NCBI GenBank assembly: GCA_004011965.1
Contig: RYZV01000001.1
Coordinates: 28,701 to 92,700, forward strand
DNA length: 64,000 bases
Direction: 5' to 3'
Source: Mycoplasma sp. ATU-Cv-703
Lineage (GTDB): Bacteria > Bacillota_I > Bacilli_A > Mycoplasmatales > Metamycoplasmataceae
In this document: piece by piece, positions 47,001 through 57,516 of the stretch
How positions within the stretch are numbered: position 1 is the stretch's first letter
Layout of the letters: every line of letters starts with the position of its first letter
Notes under the pieces: model-generated
What the model was told of the DNA's origin: nothing
The model's database searches: none
The model's input: the letters and a program-made list of their open reading frames with translations, nothing else
Translations under genes and position numbers: made by a program

Positions 47001-50000
47001 TAGTTCACTCAATTGTTGAGATACTTTTTTAAATCCGCCGATCACCAAACTTTTGGACACCTCAACGCCATTTTTGCTCAACACAAATTTGACGCTTACT
47101 TCTCCGGTCACATCGTTTGTCTTTTCCACGGTTATCCGCAAATTGACTTCTTGACTTAAATGCTTTGGCAGCGGACTAAGACCTAAATCTTTAAGAGTTG
47201 TGTGTGTCGCAAGCTTAAAATCACTCGGCATGGTGTTAGTTAAACTCGTTGAGAGGTGATTTTTTTCAATTCAAGCTAGCAGGTTGTTTAATTCTCCAGC
47301 AACTGAAACATTCGTTTTAAAACCTTTAACGCGTCACTTTGTTTCCAACTTGAAACTAGATTTGACAAGACTAATTTTGATTTCAATTTCTCCGAGTTTG
47401 TTATGGATTTTGCCAATCCTTATACCCACATTAAAACCGTCCCTAATTTTGTCCGGAATTTGGGGTAGTCCTAAGACACTAAAGTTAACTTCTTGGTTTA
47501 TTTGACCAATCTGGCTCGGTAATTTATCGCTTTTAGAGGTCTTTTGTCAGTTTGTTTCAATCCATTTAACCAAACGATCAGCCTGGTCTTTTAACTCTCT
47601 GTTGTAATCGGTAGTTGTTTTAAATCCGCTAACATCAAAATCGGTGATTTTAGTTTGACCTAACTTGGCGATAACAACTTTGACCTTGGTAATCCCTTGA
47701 TTATCGTTAACTCTTAAAATGGTTAAAGTTATTTCAACATCGTCTGTTTGCTCAAGAGGTAAAGCGTCAATACCAAGTTCTTGGAAACTTATGCTCTCGT
47801 CTTCCCGGCCAATCTCGCTTGGGAACTTGTCACGGAAATTAGTGGTCCAAACTTGGTTTTTAATTGAGTTTATGATCGCGTCTAGTTCATCGTTAACCGT
47901 TTTGAAGCCTTTAATTTCAACTTCTTCGCTCAGTTCAACCCCTTCGCGCTTAAGTTTCAATAAAACTTTCAACTTGCCGTTTACGTCGTCAGTTGCTAGC
48001 AAGGTAAACTCGGTTTCGGGGCACCCGTCTTGGCAAAATTCGGTGTTTTCAAACGATTTTATCCCCAGCATCTCCGGTGTAAGTTGCTGGTTTAAGTATC
48101 CGATCTCGCTCGGCAATTTGTCTTTATGAATTGTGTCAGCCAGATTTTTCTCAAACCATTTAAGTCTAGCTTGAAGGTCATTGAGAACTTCCGAACTGGT
48201 TTTGAAACCAAACACCGTGTGTTCAAACTTTTCAACTAGTTTGGCCTTGCGAATAGATACAAGCAAATCAACCGAACCTTTGGTCTGGTTAACTGCAATT
48301 ACCTCAACAGTTAGTTCGTATTCCCCAAAACGTTCTTCTGGCAACTTACCAAACCCGAGATCTTCAAACTGGATTCTTTTTCTCCCCTTAATTACAGAAG
48401 TTGGTAAGTCATTTTCAAGACTTGTCCGGTGGTAATGGCCTTTGATCCAAATGAATAAGTCTTTAATCTCATCACGGTGGGTTTTGTACCCAATGATGGA
48501 GTAATTTCTCCGCTGCCTTACTCCCTGTTTGGAAACCGTTAACTCAACCCTAATCTCTCCATCAAAATCATCAACTTCTACGATTTTAAAACCAACTGAG
48601 GCACCTTCTTTTTCTTGGGAACTAAGTTCGTTTAAACCAAGTTTAGTTAGATTAGTCGTCTCACCCACGGACCCGACTTTGCTTGGCCGCAAATCTTTTT
48701 TAGTCAATGTTTGGTGGCGGTTACTGCTAATTCAATTAATTAAAGCGTTAAGTTCAGCGTTAATTTGATATTCGCGTTCTTTTTCAAACTCAATTTTTTT
48801 CTTGTAACCTCTAACGACGATTCTGCCAACTAATTTTTGACCATTTTTGGAAAGTTCAACTTCAACTTCCAATTCGCCGTATTCGTCGTCCACTTTAACG
48901 ATAGTTAAATTAACCAAAATGTCTGACTTAATTTGACGCGGTAATTCGTTTAAACCAATCTTTTCAAAGTCAACCGCTTGTTTTCTAGTCCCAACGTCGC
49001 TTGGTAACTTATGACCAAACCTTGTTTCATGTTTACTTTTTTCCAAGTAATTTAGCAAATTCCGGAGTTCTTGCTCGATTTGCTGACGCTCTTGGTCTTT
49101 AACTTGTTCCAGCGTTAGAAAACCTTTGATTAGTAAGTGCGTCTCCACGGCAGGAGCGTTTCCAGCTTTGATCGTGGCAACTAAAATGAGTGTTCCGGCC
49201 TGATCATCAGCGGTCCCTAACGTAAAACTAACCTCGACTCCATCCAAAATTTCCTCGGAAAGATCGGTTAAACCAAGCAGAGTGATACTTGGATTTTTCG
49301 CGTTGATAAATTTCTTTTTAACGTCCGAAGGAAGTGATTTTTCGAGCGTGGTATTTTTATCAAAATCGTTTTCTAAGTAATTTTTGATCGTTTGAACTTT
49401 AAGTTTGTCCTCGTCTTGTTGGACTTCGTCTAAACTTAAAAATCCGCTGATTAGAATTGTTTTGCTCCGTTCGACAGAATTATTTTCGTGTTCAGCCTTG
49501 AGTGTAATAACCAATTCTAACTGACCTTTGGCATCACTGGTATTTCTTTTGTTGACTTTAAAACCAACCTTAATCTTCTGCTCGTCAAAATCAGGAAAAG
49601 CGCCGATGCCGAGTTGATCCCAAAAACCAGCATCTTCCACCCTTTGGGCAATTTGGGAAGGCAATTGACTGCTGTTAGTAGTTGTGTATTTCTCACCCAA
49701 TTTTTCCATTATTTGGCGGATTCTTCCTAGACGACTTTTCAAAACCGAGTCTTCCATAGCCAAATCGGTCACTATCAAATTTTCAACGGTTCTATCTTGG
49801 TTAGCGATAGCAATTTTTAAATCAATCACCAACTCGCCCACTACGTCATCGCTCTTGACGGGGCTTATAAAGTGCTCAGCTTTACGAAACTTAAAGTACT
49901 CTCCGATTCCTAGAGAATCCACGTTTAAAAGTCCTAGGTTTTCTAATTCGCTTGGTTTAGGTTTGTCAATTAAGTCGCTAACTAGCATTTTATCCGACGG

Positions 50001-50420
50001 TAGCCCTTGGACAATCTTGTCCAAAAATTCCCGGGCGTTATAACTTTTAAAACCTTTAATTTCGACATTTTCACGGAGTAATTTGGCTGGAAAATCCTGG
50101 GTATGCTCCACATTAACGATGAGAGTACCCGTTAAATCATTGTAGTCTTTGACTTCAAACTGGAAATTTTTGTCAAAATAACTGCCAAGGCCTAGCTGGG
50201 CAGCGTCATATCTTTCGCCTATTTCATAACCCAAAGTATCCGAATCTTTCAAAGCGGTCGTGTAAGAATCTTTTGGGTTGACAATGTCTTTTTTGTCCTG
50301 ATCGTCTTTTTCAAGGTTTTTTTCGTCATCAAAATCTCCAAAACTTCCGCAAGCTATTAGAGATGCGATGGGCAAAGAAATTAACCCCAGAGAGGTGGTA
50401 AACAAAACTAATTTTTTCAT
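44031..50420 (-). CDS. giant modular lipoprotein lp7 (mosaic of the lp3/lp4 and lp5/lp6 types)
   Basis: 2129-residue lipoprotein from ATG 50420 (AAGGA 6 nt upstream) to TAA 44031. The signal peptide ends IASLIAC (Cys24). The acidic linker LEKDDQDKK and the third unit (LGIGAFPDFDEQ, TSDAKGQLELVITL) are nearly those of lp3, and VNPKDSYTTAL matches lp4. About 14 repeat units follow. The C-terminal module from about residue 1427 is instead lp5/lp6-like: LEVKAV, GEFVFVIGLKG, NKRSFVKTLTGFDS and HFMGVLKGIYGGSALPEF near 1733. It has its own extended -10 and a strong terminator, so it is monocistronic. Function unknown. Confidence 0.87.
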
Positions 50421-50440
50421 TTCAATTCCTTTTCTAGACA

Positions 50441-50446
50441 ATTATA
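50441..50446 (-). promoter_or_regulatory. extended -10 box of lp7
   Basis: TGTTATAAT about 21 nt upstream of ATG 50420, with AAGGA in the leader. Confidence 0.6.
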
Positions 50447-50613
50447 ACATTTACGCTAATTTTTTCACCTGGGTAAAACGTTTCCAAATTGCGTTAAATT
50501 AGTCTATTAAAACTGGTAAAAACTCGTATCTACCAATAATTTTCCTTTGGTTTGATGTTAACTTTTTCGGTGAGCGGGCTCAGACTTAACAAAGTTAGTT
50601 GTTGTTAAAAAGT

Positions 50614-50658
50614 GGTTTTAAAAATAACCGGATAAACCTATGCTTGGTTTACCCGGTT
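50614..50658 (-). terminator. rho-independent terminator downstream of lp8
   Basis: 13-bp stem with one mismatch (AACCGGGTAAACC against GGTTTATCCGGTT), a 7-nt loop, then ATTTTTAAAA on the minus strand. It lies about 110 bp after the lp8 stop. Confidence 0.75.
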
Positions 50659-50770
50659 TTGATTACTGCGAAGTGATTTTTTATGGTTCTAAAAAACTGC
50701 AACTGGAGAGTTTTTTAATAACTGTTTGCTCGTTAACTAAACGCGAAGTGTTTTTGAATCTAATTAAAGT

Positions 50771-53215
50771 TTAAGCAGTTAAATAACCGTAAATGGGTTT
50801 AACAATCCCGCGACTGTGAGTTTTATTGCTGTGGTCCACAACCACAATATCTATTCAAATTCCTCCGGCATTATCGTCAACTTTCCACAATTTTAAACTG
50901 ATGCCAAAGCCGTCCAATAGATCCTTAGGAATGTCATTTAGTCCCAGCAGTTTTAAACTCTTGTGAGGTGCCGATTCAAAGTCTTTTGCAACTTGGGAAG
51001 GAAGTAGGTGTTTTAGTCGAGTGCCTTTTCGAAGTTCGTTTTCTATGTGATCTAAGATAGCTTGGACTTTGCTTCTATTGCCAACCTTAATGTTATAACC
51101 TCCAACCACAATTTGCCCGGTCAGTGATTGCCCGTTTTTAAAGAGTTCAACCTCTAGTTCTAATTCCCCTCTTTGATCGTGAGCTTTAACGATTTTGAAT
51201 TTGGCTCCAACGTCGGTTGGGATTAGTTCTGGGAAATCTTTCAAACCGATTTTGGCGTAGTCAGCCGACTCTCCCTCGGATCCAATTTGACTCGGCAATT
51301 TATCTGCCAGTCAAGTGTCGTAGCGTTTTCCTTCCAGGGAAATGAGCAAATGTTCTAACTCCGCTCTGATTTGTTGGCGGTCTTTTTCATGAACGTGGTT
51401 AGGCTGTAAAAATCCTCGTATGTACACAGTAAAGGTAAATCGACGATTTTTGGAGTAATCTGTGATCTTACCGTGTAATGTAATCCATTGGTAGTTCTCA
51501 AAAACATTTCCCAATCTGAATGTGACATCAAGTCCGTTGGTCAAATTCTTAGGAACGTCATTTATGCCCAGCAGTTTGAAACTCTTATTTGCCGCTGAGT
51601 TGAACCTCTTGGCAACGTGGGAAGCAAGCAGATGTTTTAATCAGGTGCGCTTTTCAAGTTCGTTTTCCACGTAATCTACGACAGCTTGAGTTTGGTCTCT
51701 ATCGCCAACCTCAGCGTTATATCCTCCAACCACAATTTTTCCGTTCAGCGATTGACCGTTTTTATAAAGCTGAACCTCTAGTTCTAATTCCCCTTTGAGG
51801 TTGTCAGTTTTAGCGATCGTAAGCGTGGTTACAATGTTTGACGAAACTAAATCGGAGGGGTTTTCTAAACCGATTTTTGCAAAATCAAATGAGTCTCCTT
51901 TGGACCCGATCTCGCTCGGCAATTTTTCTTGCAGTCAACTATCGTGACGTCTTCCTTCCAGAGAGGCGAGTGCTTTTTCTAACTCTGCCCGGGCGTGCTG
52001 GTGGTCTTTTTCCTCAATTTCACTAAGTTTTGCGTATCCTCGGATGTATAGAAGTGCACTGTGACTCGCGTTATTAGCCTGATCGGTGATCTTAAGTCTG
52101 AACGTTACAATTCCGTGGCTATCGTCAGCATTTCTTACTTCGTATTTGACATCAAGCTCGTCTATTAGTTGCTTAGGAATGTCATTAATACCTAGTAGTC
52201 CTAAACTTTTGTTTGAAGCTAAGTTAAAACTTTTAGCAACGTGGGAAGGAAGTAGATGCGTGAATCGAGTGCCTTTATCAAACTCGTTCTCTATGTGCTC
52301 TAAAACGGCTTGAGCTCTGCTCTTGTCTCCAACATTAACGTTGTATCCTGCAACCACAATTTTTCCAGTCAGCGATTGACCGTTTTTGTAAAGTTCAATT
52401 TCTAACTCTAACTCCCCGTTTTGGTCATCGGTTTTAACAATTGTTAGCCTTGTTAAAATGTCAGACGAAATTAAATCTGGGAAAGGCTGTAAACCGATCC
52501 TTGAAAAACTGACTCCATCTCTTATAGATCCAATTTGACTCGGCAGTTTGTTTTCCAGCCGTGTTTCGTGACGATTTTTTTTCAGAGAAGCTAACGAGTT
52601 TGCTAACTCTGCCTGGATGTTTTGGCGGTCTTTTTCCTGAATTTGATTCGGTTTTAAGTAACCGCTGGCACTTCGATTAAGACTGTATCCGATGTGAGCG
52701 GCACGGTCAATGATATTAATTCCAAGTCTGATTGTTCCGTCAGCATCGTCAATTTCTTTTAAAGAGTATTTGAAATCAATGTGCTCCAGCAGATGGTTAG
52801 GGATGTCATTTAGGCCCAGTAGTTTTAAACTCTTTTTGGGCGCTAAGTCAAACTTTCTTCCAACGTGTGAAGCAAGTAAATGTTTTAATCGAGTGCCTTT
52901 AGCTAATTCGCTATCTAAGTAATTCATAACAGCTAGCACTCGAGGGTTTTCCTTAATAAACGGACTTCGTTTGACAGCTGTCTCCGTTTCCGGTTGGACT
53001 GCATCATAACTTCGGTCAACCCCAAGACTCAAAGCGTCAACTTCGTTTGACTCAATCGGGTAAGCGCGGATCGCTTGAGACTGCTCGTGCTCGCGACTAG
53101 CGGTTTTTTCAAGTTTTTGCTTTCCCTCGGATTGAGAACTTCCGCAAGCGACAATCGTAGCCGTCGGCAAAGAAACAAATCCCAAGGTAGTAGCAAGCAA
53201 AAATACTTTCTTCAT
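50771..53215 (-). CDS. modular lipoprotein lp8, internally repeated, lacking N- and C-terminal modules
   Basis: 814-residue lipoprotein from ATG 53215 (AAGGA spaced 6 nt) to TAA 50771. The signal peptide ends TATIVAC (Cys24). A decayed remnant of the family N-terminus is visible (VDALSLGVDRSYDAVQ, around residues 58-73), but the three-unit module after it is missing. The body is a ~208-residue double unit repeated three times plus a partial copy. Each copy starts near LKHLLPSHVAK, runs through LLGINDIPK and a DDxxG segment to YIRGY, then through KLPSQIG to GKIVVGGYN. It ends shortly after the last partial unit, with no C-terminal module. Function unknown; it may be a decoy, recombination donor or specialised antigen. 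Confidence 0.85.
50850..52890 (-). repeat. ~620-630-bp tandem repeat within lp8, about 3.3 copies
   Basis: Copies begin near 52880, 52260, 51640 and 51015, each at the codons for LxHLLxSxVxxxF, giving a spacing of about 620-630 bp. DNA similarity is high enough that phrases such as the one encoding KNGQSL-G-IVVGGYN recur almost unchanged in each copy. The unit is twice the size of the family's usual repeat, so a two-unit cassette was amplified. Confidence 0.8.
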
Positions 53216-53238
53216 TTCAACTCCTTTTTTGCACCGTG

Positions 53239-53244
53239 ATTATA
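53239..53244 (-). promoter_or_regulatory. extended -10 box of lp8
   Basis: TGCTATAAT about 24 nt upstream of ATG 53215, followed by AAGGAG. Confidence 0.6.
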
Positions 53245-53483
53245 GCATTGCAAGGTAATCTTCCTTCTGCTCTACAAGCTCGTCGTGAGCCCGTTTAATT
53301 AAACAAAACATCACTTCAGAAGGTTGCTGGTCAAGGTCTAGCGCTATTTTCAATGATGTTTAAGTGGGCAGAATTTTTAGGCCCTGAGAGTTTTTGGCTA
53401 ATCAATCAGTTAGGTCCTGCAACCTAGATAGCGCCCGTAGTTTTACCGCTCTACTTAATAGTCCTTTTGGCAGAGCGAGCAAT

Positions 53484-54218
53484 CTAACTAAAACGCGGGG
53501 CTGCTTCTAAAACCTTGTCTATTTTAACGGTGGAATAGCCAGCAACTTTGAAGGAGAAAGTTTTTTCAACGCCAGCGATTTTAAGTTCTAGTACAATCTC
53601 TAATTCACCAACTCCGTCATCGTAATCTAAGATAAAAACGCGGTGGAAAACGTTACGAAATTGAAAATAGTGGGCGACACCTAAATCGCTAACGGACCAA
53701 AACTTCGTCCTAGTGAAGATGCTGGCCTTAACTTGATCAAGACTAGTTCATAATGGTGCATCGCTCGGAAGATGTTGAACGACTTTTTTCAAAATTTGCT
53801 CAGGATCTTCCGTTTTAAAACCTGATATTTGGACAAAGTTGAGAAACTTTTTAACCACGCTTGAACCTTGGACGGCTTCAATTCTAGCGACAACTCTGCC
53901 CGAAACGTCATCGCAAAATGTGATGACAAAACCAAAATCTGCGCCGAGAATTTTTTCGCTACCAAACCTTTCGGATAATGAAAGCGCTAAATCGTCATTA
54001 AAAAATTTGTCAATTCCCAGTTGAGAAGCGCTGTAACGCTCGCCTTCTCGAAATGATAGCGTGCTAACATCGCTCAGCGACGTCTTAATAAAAATTCTTT
54101 CGGCTGCTTCTCCATCATCTCGATTGCCCACAACACCAGAGGCTCCGCAAGCCACCGTGGAAGCAATCGGCAAACTAACTAAGGATAAATTTGTGATAAT
54201 TCAGGGCAATTTTCTCAT
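53484..54218 (-). CDS. short lipoprotein lp9, N-terminal module only
   Basis: 244-residue family member from ATG 54218 (AGGAG spaced 6 nt; a second ATG at 54224 is too close to that site) to TAG 53484. The signal peptide ends IASTVAC (Cys24). It keeps the family N-terminal phrase TLSFREGERYSASQLG and the first two units (ISGFKTEDPEQI; LGVAHYFQFRN ... DDGVGELEIVLEL ... VAGYSTVKIDK). It then stops where the paralogues continue into their repeat arrays. It has its own promoter and a good ribosome site, so it looks expressed rather than dead. Function unknown. Confidence 0.8.
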
Positions 54219-54238
54219 TTTCATCTCCTGCCAGGGTG

Positions 54239-54244
54239 ATTTTA
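54239..54244 (-). promoter_or_regulatory. extended -10 box of lp9
   Basis: TGGTAAAAT about 21 nt upstream of ATG 54218. Confidence 0.5.
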
Positions 54245-54347
54245 CCACAATTACTGCTACCATGACCAGTCTATTGAGATCAAAATACTCCCATTTTTAA
54301 CTATTTAACGTCAATTTGGCTTCCGGTTTGCGTTGGCAGCGATAACT

Positions 54348-54776
54348 TTATGAAAAATCAGCCGTTGAATTTTTTTTGATTTGGGTGGTTATTTTCAGGT
54401 CAAAGACCTGAGAACCGTCAGGATGGCTGGAAAGACCTGGTAAAAAATAACTGTCACCGACGTGAAAATGAGCCGGCGGTCGGTAAGTATTTTGAAAAAC
54501 TTGCCGAAAACTTTTCCAGGCTAATTTTTTAGCTCAAGAAGTTAACTGACTGCTTTGAATGGCTTTGAAAACTAATTTAACTACCAGTTGATGCTCAGCG
54601 TGTAAACCGTCGGCGCTAGGAACTGAGACGATCAAATTGACTAATTTTGAATCTTGGTTAGACGAACTTTTTTCTGCAACTGAGCAAGCCGTTGCCAAAG
54701 CGGGCAAGAAAACTAACCCGCTCGGCAAAACAACTTTGGGCCTAAAAACTGCCGCGATTTTCTTCCACATTTGCAT
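54348..54776 (-). CDS. small lipoprotein lp10
   Basis: 142 residues from ATG 54776 (AGAGG spaced 6 nt) to TAA 54348. It has a longer signal peptide ending PALATAC (Cys31), then a Ser/Asn-rich linker and one compact domain (VNLIVSVPSADGLHAEHQL ... FHVGDSYFLPGL ... GSQVFDLKITTQ). This does not look like a Lipoprotein-17 unit. It resembles the protein at 59208-59552 in the spacing of (V/A)DG-(I/L)H and in FHVG followed by a closing VTLEIVTQ/VFDLKITTQ strand. Function unknown. TAAAAT at 54815-54820 is a candidate -10. Confidence 0.75.
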
Positions 54777-54814
54777 CAAAAACCTCTGGTGGTAAAACTT
54801 CGGTATTTGCGCTA

Positions 54815-54820
54815 ATTTTA
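54815..54820 (-). promoter_or_regulatory. -10-like box of lp10
   Basis: TGTAAAAT about 39 nt upstream of ATG 54776, in the gap after alaS. It gives lp10 a promoter of its own. Confidence 0.4.
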
Positions 54821-54895
54821 CAATAAATGTAATTATTCGTAAAACTAAAACAAAATTGGTTTTAACTGCTCAACTAAAAAATCAACGGGACTTAA

Positions 54896-57436
54896 CTAAG
54901 TTAAGCGGGAAGTGTTAATGATACCCATCGCCAAAGTTTTTTGACCTCCGCCACGACCGCCGTACTTGGTAATTAACTCCGAGAAAATTCGCTGGCAGTC
55001 AAAAGTTTGCGAAGCAAGCGCGACTTTAGTGTTGCTTCCAACCGCACTGCCAACTATGATTAAAGCTTCGGGGTGCTCGCTGCGCAGACGGATTGCAAGC
55101 GATCTTAAATCAAACTGGTGATCAAAATCTAACTTGATAAAAGCTGGCATACCTTGGTAAGTGGTAGTTTTCCAAACTACGTTAACCTTGGCTTGGCTGC
55201 GACGAGTTTTTTTAATTAATCGTTTGTAATCATTAGTTAGTTTTTGAATTAACTCGGAAGTTATGGTTATGTCTTTTTCCAACGAAAAATTGGGTTGGTA
55301 AGTTGGCTCAAGCGTTTTTATTTTTGCGAGCAGTTGCTCGGCTTGGCTATGCATTTTAGCTCGCTCTTCCCGCTGGTAATTTTCAATGCTTTGGTGAGAA
55401 GTAATCGCTTCGATCCGGTAAACTCCCGAACCTTTGGACTCGAGACGAATAATTTTAAACCGCTCTATTTTTGCCGTGCTGCTAACGTGGGTGCCGCCAC
55501 AAAGTTCTTTGGAAATGCCAAAATCAACCACTCTTACGATTGAATCGTACTCTTCATGGTCAAGCGCCCAAGCGCCCATAGCTAGCGCCTCTTCCTTAGT
55601 GGTTTCTAAGTAACGCCGCGGTCAATCTTGTTCAATGTAATCGTTAACTAACTGTTCAACGGCCTTAATTTGCTCGGGCGTTGGGCGGTTTGGATGGGGA
55701 AAGTCTAGTCTGAGACGCTGAAAATTATTTTCAGATCCAAGTTGGACACTAGCGCCCAAAATTTCTACCAAAGCCTTGCCAAGCAAGTGGGTAGCTGAGT
55801 GGTTTTGAGCCGCTTTTTGACGAATAACCGGATCTACTTGCAAACGAACTTTTTCGGCTTTAATTGGCTGGTTTAAAACGTGAATGTGGTTTTTGTGCTT
55901 GTCTTTAAAAACGCTCTCTACCAAAACTCCTCCCAGCGTTCCCTGGTCGTGCTCTTGTCCTCCGCTCGTCGCGTAAAAAGGCGTCTCAAGCGTGGCTACC
56001 AACCATTTGTCGTCGGCCTGAGTTTGAAAAACCACTTGTGAATCGGCCTCTAAATGATCGTAGCCCACAAAACGTGAAATTTTTTGAGTTGGTAAACTGG
56101 CTTGGTAACGAGCCGGGTTAAAACCCATTCTTGCTTTGCCACGCGATTTTTGCTGATGGGCCTGGGCTAATTGCTCAACTTGACCAAGGTCAACTTGAGC
56201 GCCGTGTTCATGGGCAATCTCCTCGGTCAACTCAAGCGGATAACCATAAGTTTCAAAGAGTTTGAAAGCGAGCTGGGAATCGACTCGGTTTTGACGGGCT
56301 AGGTGGTTTAACAAAAGCGTTTGCCCGTCGGCCATCGTGCGGGCAAAAAGTCTCTCTTCCCTAGCAATGATCTCAGCCACTTTGGCCACGCTCACCGGGT
56401 AGACCGGCAACGTTTTAGCCACGAGCCCAACTAATTTGTTCAAAAAATGCTCGGACTTAATCGCCAGTTTGGAGCCGGCGTGGTAAGCGCGACGAATTAA
56501 ACGTCTAATCACATAACCGCGCGCTGTGCGACTCGGAATCACCCCGTCTTCAATTGCCATCACGATCGCACGAATGTGGTCGGCAATAATCCGGTAAGCC
56601 TGGGTTATTTTGCGTTTGGCGGCAACTTTGGACCTTGGCTCGTAAGGATGGGGGCTAAGTTTTTCAACGGCGGCAATGATTGGCAAAAATAGGTCGGTTT
56701 CAAAATCAGTCGGTGCTCCCTGAAAAATAGCCGCTAGACGTTCTAAGCCCGCGCCGGTGTCGATCATCTTTTGACTCAGTTCTTGGTAGTTACCTTGACC
56801 ATCGTTTTCAAACTCGGAAAAAACGATGTTTCATATTTCTAAGTAACGATCGTTTTCAATGTCTTCGCTCAAAAGTTTGGTGCCCTGTTTTTGGGGATCA
56901 AACATAGCTCCGCGGTCGTAAAAAATTTCCGTGTCAGGGCCGCAGGGACCTTGACCCAAATCCCAAAAGTTAGTCGCGCGACTGCCAGCCACCAAGTGGT
57001 CAGCCGAAATGCCTAGTTCGCGTCAAATTCGGTAAGTGGTTAAGTCTTCGCTATGGTAAGTAATGTAAATCCGCTGTTTAGGTAGTTTTAACTGTTTGAA
57101 AATAAACTGGTAAGCCAAAACGAGCGCTTCTTTTTTAAAGTAGCCGCCGATTGAAAAATTGCCGAGCATTTCAAAAAAGGTGTGGTGGCGAGCCGTTTTG
57201 CCCACGTTTTCAATGTCGTTAGTTCGAATGCATTTTTGAACTTTAACAAGGTTAGGTGATGGCGGATTGACTTGGCCAGTAAAATAAGGTTTAAGCGTAG
57301 CCACGCCCGAATTAATTAGCAGCAAAGAGTGGTCGCGGTGAGGGATTAGAGAACTAGAGGGCAAAACTAAGTGTTCGTGAGCAGCGAAAAAATCGGTTCA
57401 CATTTGGCGGATTCGGTTAGCTGAGAGTTTTTGCAT
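54896..57436 (-). CDS. alaS: alanyl-tRNA synthetase
   Basis: 846-residue class II enzyme that charges tRNA-Ala and edits mischarged Ser/Gly. The N-terminal catalytic core shows [17 protein letters not shown], the motif-2 region [25 protein letters not shown] and WNIVFSEF. The editing domain carries HSATH (from about 546) and CGGTHV (from 646). The C-terminal Gly-rich tail [13 protein letters not shown] is the usual AlaS end. Several TGA codons are Trp. The start is ATG 57436; no Shine-Dalgarno is visible, and TAGAAT at 57458-57463 is a possible -10. It lies between mnmA and the lipoprotein array. Confidence 0.97.
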
Positions 57437-57516
57437 ACTTTATAAATGTACCACTGCATTCTAAACTTGGCTGCCTAAAAAACGCTAATTAATAAGTCCT
57501 TAGGCAACTTAACAAC

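Larger units (their letters stand above)
50421..50770 (-). other. 350-bp intergenic region between lp8 (end) and lp7 (start)
   Basis: Contains the lp7 promoter at 50441-50446 and the lp8 terminator at 50614-50658. I see no gene or RNA in the remainder. Confidence 0.6.

Noticed and set aside
8759-54776. Reading the fragmented open frames of the array as many pseudogenes
   Set aside because: The breaks I checked are TGA codons in a constant frame with no TAA or TAG; housekeeping genes in the window show the same TGA usage as Trp.
8759-54776. CRISPR array suggested by regular repeats
   Set aside because: The repeats are coding, in frame, ~280-630 bp apart and diverged; there are no short identical repeats with unique spacers and no cas genes.
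8759-54776. Insertion sequences or transposases that could have driven the expansion
   Set aside because: I found no transposase-like frame, terminal inverted repeats or target duplications in the window.
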